Assembly (NCBI RefSeq): GCF_000025985.1
Contig: NC_003228.3
Location: 1,364,001-1,428,000 of the forward strand
Direction of reading: 5' to 3'
Source: Bacteroides fragilis NCTC 9343
Lineage (GTDB): Bacteria > Bacteroidota > Bacteroidia > Bacteroidales > Bacteroidaceae
Length of the DNA: 64,000 nucleotides
The notes below the pieces were generated by a model, which saw only the letters and a list, made by a program, of their open reading frames with translations, did no database searches and was not told the DNA's origin. A program made the translations under genes and the position numbers. This document shows, piece after piece, positions 1 through 7,298 of the stretch (position 1 is the first letter of the stretch; each line of letters opens with the position of its first letter).

Positions 1-1
1 G

Positions 2-3000
2 ATACTATTAATAGCTGATGGAATAGATGAATGGGGTGATGAGCCCTTACAAGCAGATAGAATTATTCGTAAAGTGAAGGCGGAGACAGAAGCTGGTAAT
101 TTACTAGCCATTTTTTCAAGTAGGGAATATGGCATTGCGAATATCAATTCTCCCTTCAGTACAAGCGACACATATACAATCGCACCATTGTCTGCGCTAC
201 AGCAGGATGAGCTTGTGAAGAAATGCGTTGATCATTATAATGGTCTGGTTCGCGAAACAAAGAGGACAGCAGAGTTCCTATCTGCTAAGTTGAGGTCGCT
301 ACATGACGTTGATCGTATGAAAGAGAACCCTATGCTGCTAACCATCCTTATTGGGCAATATCTACAGGGTAACGAACTTCCTCACAACAATATTGCAGCC
401 ATGGACTGTATAATGGAGCAATTGTTTGTTAAGCATCAGCAGTCACGCAAGTACCAGGCTTACGACTATTCTGGGTCATTTGACTACACAAGTAACAAAA
501 TGATGCTTGGAGTTCTGTCAAAAGAAATGTTTGACTATTACAATGATGGCAGCATGGATAAGACCCAGGCAGAAATACTGCTTAACCAATATCTGAATAG
601 TCAGACATCAGGGCAGGAACTGAATAATGCGCGTATTGTTGATGATTTATTCAGGCATGATACACATCAACTGGGCGTTATAGAGGAAAGAATAGGCTCT
701 CGCATCTCCTTTATCAATAGGCAACTACAGGAATTTATGACTGCCAAATACCTTTCGGTAGATATAGAGAGGGCTAAAGCGTTTATTCGAGATAATGTTT
801 CGAATACCGGGCTACACCAAGTTGTTCTCTTTCTTTTCGAAATGATGCCAGCATCAGCTTTTGTAGGTTTGTACAATATCTTAAAACCTATAAGAACAAA
901 CGATTATAGGGATTATTATTTGTATAAGTTGAAATTAGAGGTTCTGGTAAGATCTGTGAAAGCACCCAAATATTTCTTACTCGAAGAAATTGAAGAATAC
1001 ATACAAAGGATTGAGTGGGAATCTGATTATGACTTCAAACATGATTTACTGGAAATCCTGCTCGATGGTTTGTATAATACCTCATTACAGGCTCGTATTG
1101 AAGACTTTATTTCCAGATATATCCCTTCGGCTTCCGTATATCATGACATTAGGTTATCTGGTTTGGCACAAGTGGCTAACTTGACGGAAGAAGATCGCCA
1201 GTTTGTTGTTTTGACTGTTATAAATGGTGATGTGAGCAACAAAATACTCGCATCTAAGGTAATTAGGAATCATATCGCTGGAGATGAGAAGTTGCTGGAG
1301 ATGGTTAATTCATATATAGTACCATCAACATTGCCAGAAGTGGTAGCCTTCTTCATTAGAAGTGTTATTGTAGATGGGATAGATATAGATCAGGAAAACG
1401 AGCTAATACGGAAAGTTGTGGCAGGTGACATCTTTACTCACTTTTATCAAATGGAGTTTTCTTTATTTAAAGGTGAGCCCGTTTTATCTGATGGAATCCT
1501 TGAATTAGTTTCAGAACTACCATTTTCAATTCGAGAGGAGGCTAACCGGTTATTGCAGCAATATTTCCTACAAGACGATGCTGTCATGCAAAAGGCTTTA
1601 AAGTCGGTTAGCGCACCCTACAGAGAACAAGGTAGTATTAGCAAGGATATAGCCTGGAAATATCTATTGACATGTTGGATAAATCATCCAAATGTTATCA
1701 AGGCCATCAGGGAGGAACTTAATAAGGAATATTCTTTTAATTTTGGGAATGGATATGAATTGTGGGCGATTATTCAAAGACAAGAACTATCTTCTGATTT
1801 GCTTCAAGTTATAACCGAATGGGCTGTCAATAGGGACAAAAATCATTTTATGTGGGGTGCTGAGTCCCTCATTGTAAATACCATTGTTAACGATTCTCGA
1901 ATTAAAGCTAAACTTCTTGAAGCATTAGAGGGGATGAAAAGTTATCAGCATATTGTTGTCCATCCTCTCATCCAAAACTGGGGACAAGATGCTGATGTTA
2001 TCGAAAAACTTCAGCGATGTCTGGATGAGATGCCGTTAAACCAATCTTCGTGGATAGCAGGATATGCATATGAAATATACCAAGGCAATGACGAACGTAT
2101 TAAGGCATATCTAGATAAATGTATCGATAATGCGAACAAGGATATAATGAAAGACCGTGCAGTGTCTGTGTATATAGAACATTACAAGGAGGAATTTGCA
2201 GAAAGGTACATACCACGGATACTCAATGGCGAAATCTCGATGAGTGACCATATCCTCGGTTCAAAATGGGGCATACTGGAAGCCATTATACAGAATTATT
2301 CTGAGCGTCAGGATGTCAAAGAGTACCTTCTGACTAATTATTCTGACGACTATAGATTTGCTGGTCAGATTATAGTAAAATATCATGGTTCTGAGTTAGC
2401 CTCTCGAATGCTTAAGAAGTGGTATCACATGGATACGCGTTTAAGACTCATGATGATACATAAGATTTCCAACCTGTCGAGTATGGACGAGCATTTAGAG
2501 GGAATGTTACACCTATTCAAACAGGAAGGGAATGCCTATGTCCTTTGTGATATGGTCTTATGTCTAGTTGTTCATTTGAAAAGGACGGGGAGGGATACAG
2601 ACGTATTCAAAGTTACCGAGGAGGTGTTCGATACGGCTCAGGTGACAACAGAATACACATACAAAATGCGATTCTGTATATATCTAATGTATCATAAGCT
2701 TGATGAATATGTGCAGTTAAACTTGAGTTCTGGTGGTAAAGAGTATGAATTTTCCCAGATGCACATTTTCTACAATGATAGTCCATATATTGAGAAAACA
2801 ATCGTTGATGAGGCTGATTATTTACTTGCCGATGATATGGCTAATTTAAAGAAAATTGTTAAGGAAGACAAGTGTATCTATTCCTATGTTGTTTTCTTCT
2901 CAAAATATATTAACACAACATCAGACGCGGCTCGAATTATTGTAAAGTATCTTAATGAAAATAGAGATAATATTGACGATGCAAATATTCTGCTGTTCTT

Positions 3001-3625
3001 AATGAAAGTGGGAAACCAGAAACAGTTATTGAAAGAATTGGTTATAGCCAATATAGATAATACGAATAGCGAAATGTCTGCGACATTGGCTCAAATCATT
3101 GTCACTGAATTTGATAAAGATGAAGATATAAAACAGCTTCTGAAGCTGGAAGAGTGGAAATGGCATGATGATTCCTTTAATAGAATATCAATTAATTGTT
3201 CACTCAACACTAACGTGGAAAATTTGAAAGAGATTTATAGCGAGTTAAAAGAGAACAAGTATGAATTGACTAATTGTTATGCCTCATACAACTTCATATT
3301 CTCAATGATGGATGATAACAAAGTTGTGGAGAACCTGAAATACTACTTGACCAAACTTCAAGAGACTTTTGTCTATCGAATGATTGTTACCCCCTTGACC
3401 ATGAGGTTGAAACGAGATAAAGCAACGGCTGATAAACTATATGAAGAACTATTACAGACTGAAGATCCAAGAATCAGAGTGGGCTTCTATTCAGTTCTTT
3501 CATCAGCAGGTGTTAAATCGGTAGAACTAAGGGGTTGGAGAGAACATCAATATCAGCATCTTGATGAATATGGACATGATATTGTGTTGAATAGAGATAG
3601 GAAGTTGATTGTGATTGTACAATGA
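2..3625 (+). CDS. NACHT/NLR-like STAND NTPase, 5'-truncated by window edge
   Basis: The reading frame is open from base 2, before any start codon, so the N-terminus lies outside the window. The first visible residues (ILLIADGIDEWGDE) form a NACHT-type Walker B with its extra acidic residues, and IFSSREYG about 30 residues later fits sensor 1. The Walker A and any N-terminal effector domain are missing from view. About 1,100 mostly helical residues follow without a recognisable catalytic motif; they look like a winged-helix region and long helical-repeat sensor. Bacterial NACHT proteins are known anti-phage sensors that oligomerise on recognising a phage product and activate an attached effector. 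That role here is inference. The gene is AT-rich like the nuclease fragment after it, and both run in the same direction. Confidence 0.8.
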   Translation: MLLIADGIDEWGDEPLQADRIIRKVKAETEAGNLLAIFSSREYGIANINSPFSTSDTYTIAPLSALQQDELVKKCVDHYNGLVRETKRTAEFLSAKLRSLHDVDRMKENPMLLTILIGQYLQGNELPHNNIAAMDCIMEQLFVKHQQSRKYQAYDYSGSFDYTSNKMMLGVLSKEMFDYYNDGSMDKTQAEILLNQYLNSQTSGQELNNARIVDDLFRHDTHQLGVIEERIGSRISFINRQLQEFMTAKYLSVDIERAKAFIRDNVSNTGLHQVVLFLFEMMPASAFVGLYNILKPIRTNDYRDYYLYKLKLEVLVRSVKAPKYFLLEEIEEYIQRIEWESDYDFKHDLLEILLDGLYNTSLQARIEDFISRYIPSASVYHDIRLSGLAQVANLTEEDRQFVVLTVINGDVSNKILASKVIRNHIAGDEKLLEMVNSYIVPSTLPEVVAFFIRSVIVDGIDIDQENELIRKVVAGDIFTHFYQMEFSLFKGEPVLSDGILELVSELPFSIREEANRLLQQYFLQDDAVMQKALKSVSAPYREQGSISKDIAWKYLLTCWINHPNVIKAIREELNKEYSFNFGNGYELWAIIQRQELSSDLLQVITEWAVNRDKNHFMWGAESLIVNTIVNDSRIKAKLLEALEGMKSYQHIVVHPLIQNWGQDADVIEKLQRCLDEMPLNQSSWIAGYAYEIYQGNDERIKAYLDKCIDNANKDIMKDRAVSVYIEHYKEEFAERYIPRILNGEISMSDHILGSKWGILEAIIQNYSERQDVKEYLLTNYSDDYRFAGQIIVKYHGSELASRMLKKWYHMDTRLRLMMIHKISNLSSMDEHLEGMLHLFKQEGNAYVLCDMVLCLVVHLKRTGRDTDVFKVTEEVFDTAQVTTEYTYKMRFCIYLMYHKLDEYVQLNLSSGGKEYEFSQMHIFYNDSPYIEKTIVDEADYLLADDMANLKKIVKEDKCIYSYVVFFSKYINTTSDAARIIVKYLNENRDNIDDANILLFLMKVGNQKQLLKELVIANIDNTNSEMSATLAQIIVTEFDKDEDIKQLLKLEEWKWHDDSFNRISINCSLNTNVENLKEIYSELKENKYELTNCYASYNFIFSMMDDNKVVENLKYYLTKLQETFVYRMIVTPLTMRLKRDKATADKLYEELLQTEDPRIRVGFYSVLSSAGVKSVELRGWREHQYQHLDEYGHDIVLNRDRKLIVIVQ

Positions 3626-3664
3626 CAATGACTTAAGATTAGGTATATAAAATATTTTCTTTGT

Positions 3665-4000
3665 ATGATAGCACAAAATCAATTGAAAAAGCCAAGTAAC
3701 TGGCAAGACTTTGAAAAACTCTGCAAATTATTGTGGGGTGAAATATGGACTTGTGAAGATACAATAAAACGACATGGTTGCCAAGGGCGAAATCAGCATG
3801 GTGTTGGTGTATTTTCATATGTTGAAAAATATGGCGGATATTGTGATATTCAATGCAAAGGTAAGGATGACTATGCGAATGCTCAGTTAACAGAAGGTGA
3901 GATTGATACAGAAATAGAAAAGGCACTAGGCTTCGAGCCCGAATTAAAGTTGTTGATTTTTGCAACTACTGCGAATAAAGATGCCTATGCTGTATTATAG
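3665..4000 (+). pseudogene. Truncated Mrr-like (PD-(D/E)XK) nuclease domain fragment
   Basis: This 111-residue product matches the start of the Mrr-like nuclease domain often fused to STAND ATPases: a WQDFEKLCKLLW opening helix, GRNQHG before the catalytic strands, CDIQCKGKDD as the Q-x-K strand, and LTEGEIDTEIEKA leading to IFATTANKDA. The family normally continues for hundreds of residues, but the frame stops right after the ATTA motif. The usual GVDV acidic position reads GVGV, so a catalytic Asp seems lost. Both points suggest a decaying remnant of a second STAND-type defence gene. It starts 40 bp after the NACHT gene. A short intact protein cannot be excluded. Confidence 0.6.
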
Positions 4001-4438
4001 TGGTTGATTATAATGGCTTATTATCAGTGTTTTATGACTTAAGATATACTGCTCAAAAATCGAAGATTTAACACTTTTCTTCGTTGCCTATCTCAAAACA
4101 GAGGGAAAATGGGGAAAATCGTTCTCTTTTGCCCCGAAATCTCCGCTTCGCAAAGATAAGGCATCTCGGGGATAATTTCGCCGATTACGTCTGCAAAATG
4201 GAAGGCTGGTTTACGGATTTTCGGGTTGCCTTTTGTGGCTTGGCAAGGGGCGAGTCTTGCTTTGCTTTTGAGGTAGGAGTTGGGATTGTTTTGCAGCCCC
4301 CAAAAGAAAGTCGGTAGATATGATTCAGTCTGGCTTTGGCGAAGCCATCTCTTTTTCTCCCTCTGTTAGGTTTACTTTAATGCACGTATATATGAATACG
4401 GAGATAAAGTAAAGTTGGTTTCGGTGATTTATACTGTG

Positions 4439-4521
4439 ATTCGCTTGAAAAGATGTCGTGTAATGGGGATGATTCGTTGGAAAAGGTGTAACGAATTCGG
4501 TTTATTCGCTTGAAAAAGTGT
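4439..4521. repeat. Three iteron-like 18-bp direct repeats
   Basis: Units at 4439-4456, 4472-4489 and 4504-4521 fit ATTCGYTKGAAAARRTGT. They begin 33 and 32 bp apart, close to three helical turns, so all would face the same side of the DNA. Repeats of this kind bind replication initiators, recombinase accessory proteins or regulators. Nothing in the sequence shows which protein binds here. Confidence 0.65.
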
Positions 4522-4561
4522 AGAACTACTGTATTATACTTGCATTCAACAGAAAAACATT

Positions 4562-4629
4562 AAGCCACAATATATCATATAATATATGAACACGTGCTTT
4601 TTTGTTCACTATATGATATATTGAGGCTT
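4562..4629. terminator. Long imperfect palindrome, possible bidirectional terminator
   Basis: The 20-base arm at 4562-4581 pairs with 4610-4629 with a single mismatch, around a loop that can pair further (ATATGAAC with GTTC). It sits 30 bp after the stop of the minus-strand phosphoesterase gene, a natural terminator position. No long T-run follows on the minus strand, so termination is inferred from structure and position. Confidence 0.45.
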
Positions 4630-4659
4630 TAAAGTGTATTACCGGCGAACCTATGCCTT

Positions 4660-5427
4660 TCACAAGACAAGGCACTTGTCCGGAGCAAAACCATTGGCGA
4701 TATGTTCATTTTGGAAAACATATCCCATCTGATTGCAAACGACCTTTGTTCCGTTTATCTCAGCATCAATGTTGGTATGTGAATGCCCATAAACCCATGC
4801 GTCAATGCGACTGTCGGCAATAAGCCCACTCAGTTCAGTTGCAAATGCACTATTCAGCACTGAACCTTTATGGTGAGGGGCGACGGCCTCCAATGTGGGA
4901 AGATGATGTGTTACTACCACAATGTGCTTTGCGGTGCTTTCAGTTAGACTATGCTTGATGAAATCCAAGCAGAATTCATGCATCTGATTAAACTCCTCAG
5001 TTTGGAGTAATTTGCCATTATACATTATTTGCCGAAAGTCGTTCATGCCTTTCCATATAAAATACTCGTCAGAAGGAGAAATCTGAGACCACAAAGTGCT
5101 CATGATAAAATCAGTATCATCAATCTTTACTACTTGATTCTGGTAATATCCTACATTCTTCTTGAACATCCAATTCCATTGTAGTCCCTTATCCATCACA
5201 TCACAATAATTGTAATACTCATGGTTTCCGGGCACAATGAGCACTTGCCGATAATTTACAGCTGCCCATTTCCAAAAATAGCTCAAAGGTGCAACCTTGT
5301 TTTTCAAATAGAATATATCTCCGGCAAGAACCAGAACATCGCCAGTTACAGGTAATTCATTATGTTTCATCCACCTGCTGTTATCGCTGAATTCCAAATG
5401 CAGGTCGCTCATATATTGTATCTTCAT
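4660..5427 (-). CDS. Calcineurin-like metallophosphoesterase
   Basis: A 255-residue protein with the ordered metal-binding motifs of the calcineurin-like phosphoesterase fold: DLHLEF near residue 8 (D-x-H), LAGDIFYL near 35 (GD-x-x), VPGNHEYY near 67 (GNHE), THHLP near 174, and GHSHTN near 216 (GH-x-H). All expected two-metal ligands are present, so it is probably active. The substrate cannot be read from sequence; members act on nucleic acids, cyclic nucleotides, nucleotide polyphosphates or phosphoproteins. It is the last gene of a three-gene minus-strand cluster, 13 bp after the coiled-coil gene. Confidence 0.85.
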   Translation of the reverse strand: MKIQYMSDLHLEFSDNSRWMKHNELPVTGDVLVLAGDIFYLKNKVAPLSYFWKWAAVNYRQVLIVPGNHEYYNYCDVMDKGLQWNWMFKKNVGYYQNQVVKIDDTDFIMSTLWSQISPSDEYFIWKGMNDFRQIMYNGKLLQTEEFNQMHEFCLDFIKHSLTESTAKHIVVVTHHLPTLEAVAPHHKGSVLNSAFATELSGLIADSRIDAWVYGHSHTNIDAEINGTKVVCNQMGYVFQNEHIANGFAPDKCLVL

Positions 5428-5440
5428 AATCTTTTGTTTA

Positions 5441-5983
5441 TTAATATTTTGTATAAATCAGTTCATAATTCTTTGAATTCGATTCATTGCCAATAATACC
5501 CTCCAAGAAAGAAAATTTATTATACAGGAATTGGTAGTGTTCAAGTTCTTCTTCCTCAAAGTCTATGTTCTCATAGCAGTTGTCTATCTCCTTGTTGATT
5601 TTATCGTACAAATCGACGGTCGTTTTGGCTATTCGTACTTCCAACTTGGCAATATCTTCTTTATTCTTAGCAATAGCCTTTTTACAATGTTCGATTTCTT
5701 CTTTGTAAAAGCATAAAACCTCCTCAAGAAGGACGTTTGTCAGCACACTTGGAGATGGACTACATGGAAGCACAGTCAATTCACGACTTGGGGTAGTAGT
5801 AAGATAAAACAATTTACACCCCAAAGACTTTGCAACCTGTTTGTTATATTCATCTATTTCGCGAATGACTTTCATCAAATCTTCTTTAGATTGACTTTGG
5901 CATTCTTCATGAGACGGATGCTCTTTCTTTTTCAACAAAGGCATATCTTTGTGTCTTAAATAGACCGTTGTATATTCACTCAT
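5441..5983 (-). CDS. Coiled-coil protein of unknown function
   Basis: I do not recognise this 180-residue protein. The N-terminal part is charged and rich in Lys, Glu and His. Roughly residues 90-160 form a strong predicted coiled coil (repeated KKAIAKNKEDIAKLEVRIAK-like heptads). It has no signal peptide or membrane segment. It lies between two phosphoesterase genes with 13- and 16-bp gaps, so the three are probably co-transcribed. An adaptor or scaffold for one of the phosphoesterases is a guess from position only. Confidence 0.6.
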   Translation of the reverse strand: MSEYTTVYLRHKDMPLLKKKEHPSHEECQSQSKEDLMKVIREIDEYNKQVAKSLGCKLFYLTTTPSRELTVLPCSPSPSVLTNVLLEEVLCFYKEEIEHCKKAIAKNKEDIAKLEVRIAKTTVDLYDKINKEIDNCYENIDFEEEELEHYQFLYNKFSFLEGIIGNESNSKNYELIYTKY

Positions 5984-5999
5984 ACATAACCCTCCTTTT

Positions 6000-6581
6000 T
6001 TATTTCTTATGAAATTGCTCTACTTGTTTTTCAATCATCCTTTTTACCTGTTCAAATGATATGGGTGTAAAGTTATTGTTATCAACCCCTACATCGTATT
6101 GCATCGGATAGAGATACTGAAGCCTGGCTGCATCTATACCGGTGTTGTTCTTCCTTGTGTGAACGTGCCCGAATAGTTGCCACACATCTTTATATCCACC
6201 ATCAAAACATAGAAAAGGATAATGGTTCAAATATATCCTCTGCTTGCCGACCTCTATGTGCATCTGCATTGCCACATGTTCAAATCTGTCAATGTAGCCT
6301 TGGCGTATATTCTTCAAATCGTGGTTGCCCATAATCAGATATATCTTGCCGTTCAGCCTGTCAAGCATTTTAGTCCATTCAGCCGAACCGCCAAGACAGA
6401 AATCACCTAAGTGAAAAACAATATCATACTGTCCGACAGTATTATTCCAATTGGATATGATTGTTTCATTCATCATTTCCACATCCTTAAACGGCCTGTT
6501 GCAGAAACGAATGATATTCCCATGATAAAAATGGGTATCAGATGTAAAGAACACCTTGCTGCCATCAAATTTATAGTTCAT
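6000..6581 (-). CDS. Phage-type metallophosphoesterase
   Basis: A 193-residue compact calcineurin-like phosphoesterase with FTSDTHFYH near residue 13, HLGDFCLGG near 58, LIMGNHDLK near 83, NHYPF near 119 and FGHVHTR near 137. This short form (D-x-H, GD, GNHD, H, GH-x-H only) is common in phages and mobile elements and is distinct from the longer enzyme two genes downstream. The activity is confidently a metal-dependent phosphoesterase; the substrate is unknown. It is the first large gene of the cluster. A 39-codon frame upstream overlaps its start codon, which could couple translation. Confidence 0.85.
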   Translation of the reverse strand: MNYKFDGSKVFFTSDTHFYHGNIIRFCNRPFKDVEMMNETIISNWNNTVGQYDIVFHLGDFCLGGSAEWTKMLDRLNGKIYLIMGNHDLKNIRQGYIDRFEHVAMQMHIEVGKQRIYLNHYPFLCFDGGYKDVWQLFGHVHTRKNNTGIDAARLQYLYPMQYDVGVDNNNFTPISFEQVKRMIEKQVEQFHKK

Positions 6582-6942
6582 TTCTTCTCAATTTATGTGC
6601 ATCACTGCACGTTAATAATCTGGTTACCAACAGCCCATCAGACGGAAATGGCAGAAGAGCATCATAAAGGCGACTGTCACAAATGGGCATACAAACAAAA
6701 TAGTTGGAAAGTTTGGTAAGGACTCTCCAACTATTCAGTTTCTATTCTCTCAAAGTACAATAATGTACTCGCTATGTTCGTTGGAAAGTATTTACTAAAC
6801 GAGGTTCAATACGTGAAACATGAACACTCGACACAAATTCAGTGCGTTTATTGCTCTGAATTGCGGTTGTTATAGATAATATGTTCATTCTGTTTCTTTG
6901 CATTGTTAATATTTATATTGTCTCAAAAGCAATGCAAAATTA
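6571..6942 (-). other. Leader of the phosphoesterase cluster with two tiny ORFs and hairpins
   Basis: On the minus strand a TAATTTTG -7 box lies at 6942-6935, about 350 nt upstream of the phosphoesterase start. The leader contains a 38-codon frame (6888-6772, starting MNILSITTAIQ) and a 39-codon frame (6690-6571, starting MPICDSRLY) whose stop overlaps the phosphoesterase ATG. Between them is a perfect 10-bp hairpin (6699-6708 with 6726-6735). Neither small frame has a recognisable family. They may be leader peptides or chance frames. Confidence 0.35.
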
Positions 6943-7049
6943 GCAAATAAATCCCATTCTCACATCACCTTTCATTAAATTCTTTTGCCATAATACTATG
7001 ATATAGGATTTTATTTCTTCGATCATGCTCGCGAACCAAATAAAATATG

Positions 7050-7057
7050 TAATTTTG
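7050..7057 (+). promoter_or_regulatory. -7 box of the 11-gene defence operon promoter
   Basis: TAATTTTG matches the Bacteroidota -7 consensus TAnnTTTG exactly. It implies transcription from about 7064 and a leader of about 25 nt to the ATG at 7088. No clear -33 TTTG is visible. Its position argues against the longer frame starting at 7025, which would begin upstream of the transcript. Confidence 0.6.
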
Positions 7058-7087
7058 CATTTGACGCAATCTATAATTGAATACAGT

Positions 7088-7294
7088 ATGGCGAATTTGA
7101 ATTGTATAAAGGCTGTTTTAGCTGAAAAGGGGATTATGAGTAAGTGGCTTGCTAAAACTTTGAAGAAAGATCCGGCAACGGTATCAAAGTGGTGCAACAA
7201 TCATTCACAACCCGATTTATACACATTGGCACGAATAGCAGAAGTTTTGGATGTGGATATACACAAATTAATTTGTCATACAAAAGAAGAATAG
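7088..7294 (+). CDS. Small XRE-family HTH regulator
   Basis: The 68-residue product is almost entirely a Cro/CI-type helix-turn-helix: CIKAVLAEKGIMSKWLAK, the recognition segment ATVSKWCNNHSQPDLYTL, and LARIAEVLDVDIHKLI. The ATG at 7088 is chosen because a TAnnTTTG box lies between it and the alternative start at 7025. The gene opens a run of 11 same-strand genes and ends 4 bp before the helicase start, so it is probably the autoregulator of the operon. Small XRE controllers are common ahead of restriction-modification genes, where they delay or balance nuclease expression. That role is inferred. Confidence 0.85.
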   Translation: MANLNCIKAVLAEKGIMSKWLAKTLKKDPATVSKWCNNHSQPDLYTLARIAEVLDVDIHKLICHTKEE

Positions 7295-7298
7295 AGGA

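Larger units (their letters stand above)
4001..4659. other. Non-coding stretch with repeats and hairpins
   Basis: No convincing gene lies in these 660 bases. A 77-codon frame at 4084-4317 begins with TTG and has no recognisable family. The stretch contains a hairpin (TTTACTTTA at 4371-4379 with its complement at 4405-4413), three 18-bp direct repeats (4439-4521), and a long imperfect palindrome (4562-4629). It separates the plus-strand NACHT and nuclease genes from the minus-strand phosphoesterase genes. Confidence 0.6.

Noticed and set aside
4084..4317. 77-codon frame in the gene-poor stretch
   Set aside because: It starts with TTG, has no recognisable family, no promoter and an amino-acid make-up typical of chance translation. 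I treat the stretch as non-coding.
7025..7087. Upstream extension of the XRE gene
   Set aside because: The -7 box at 7050-7057 lies inside the extension, so it would not be transcribed as coding sequence.
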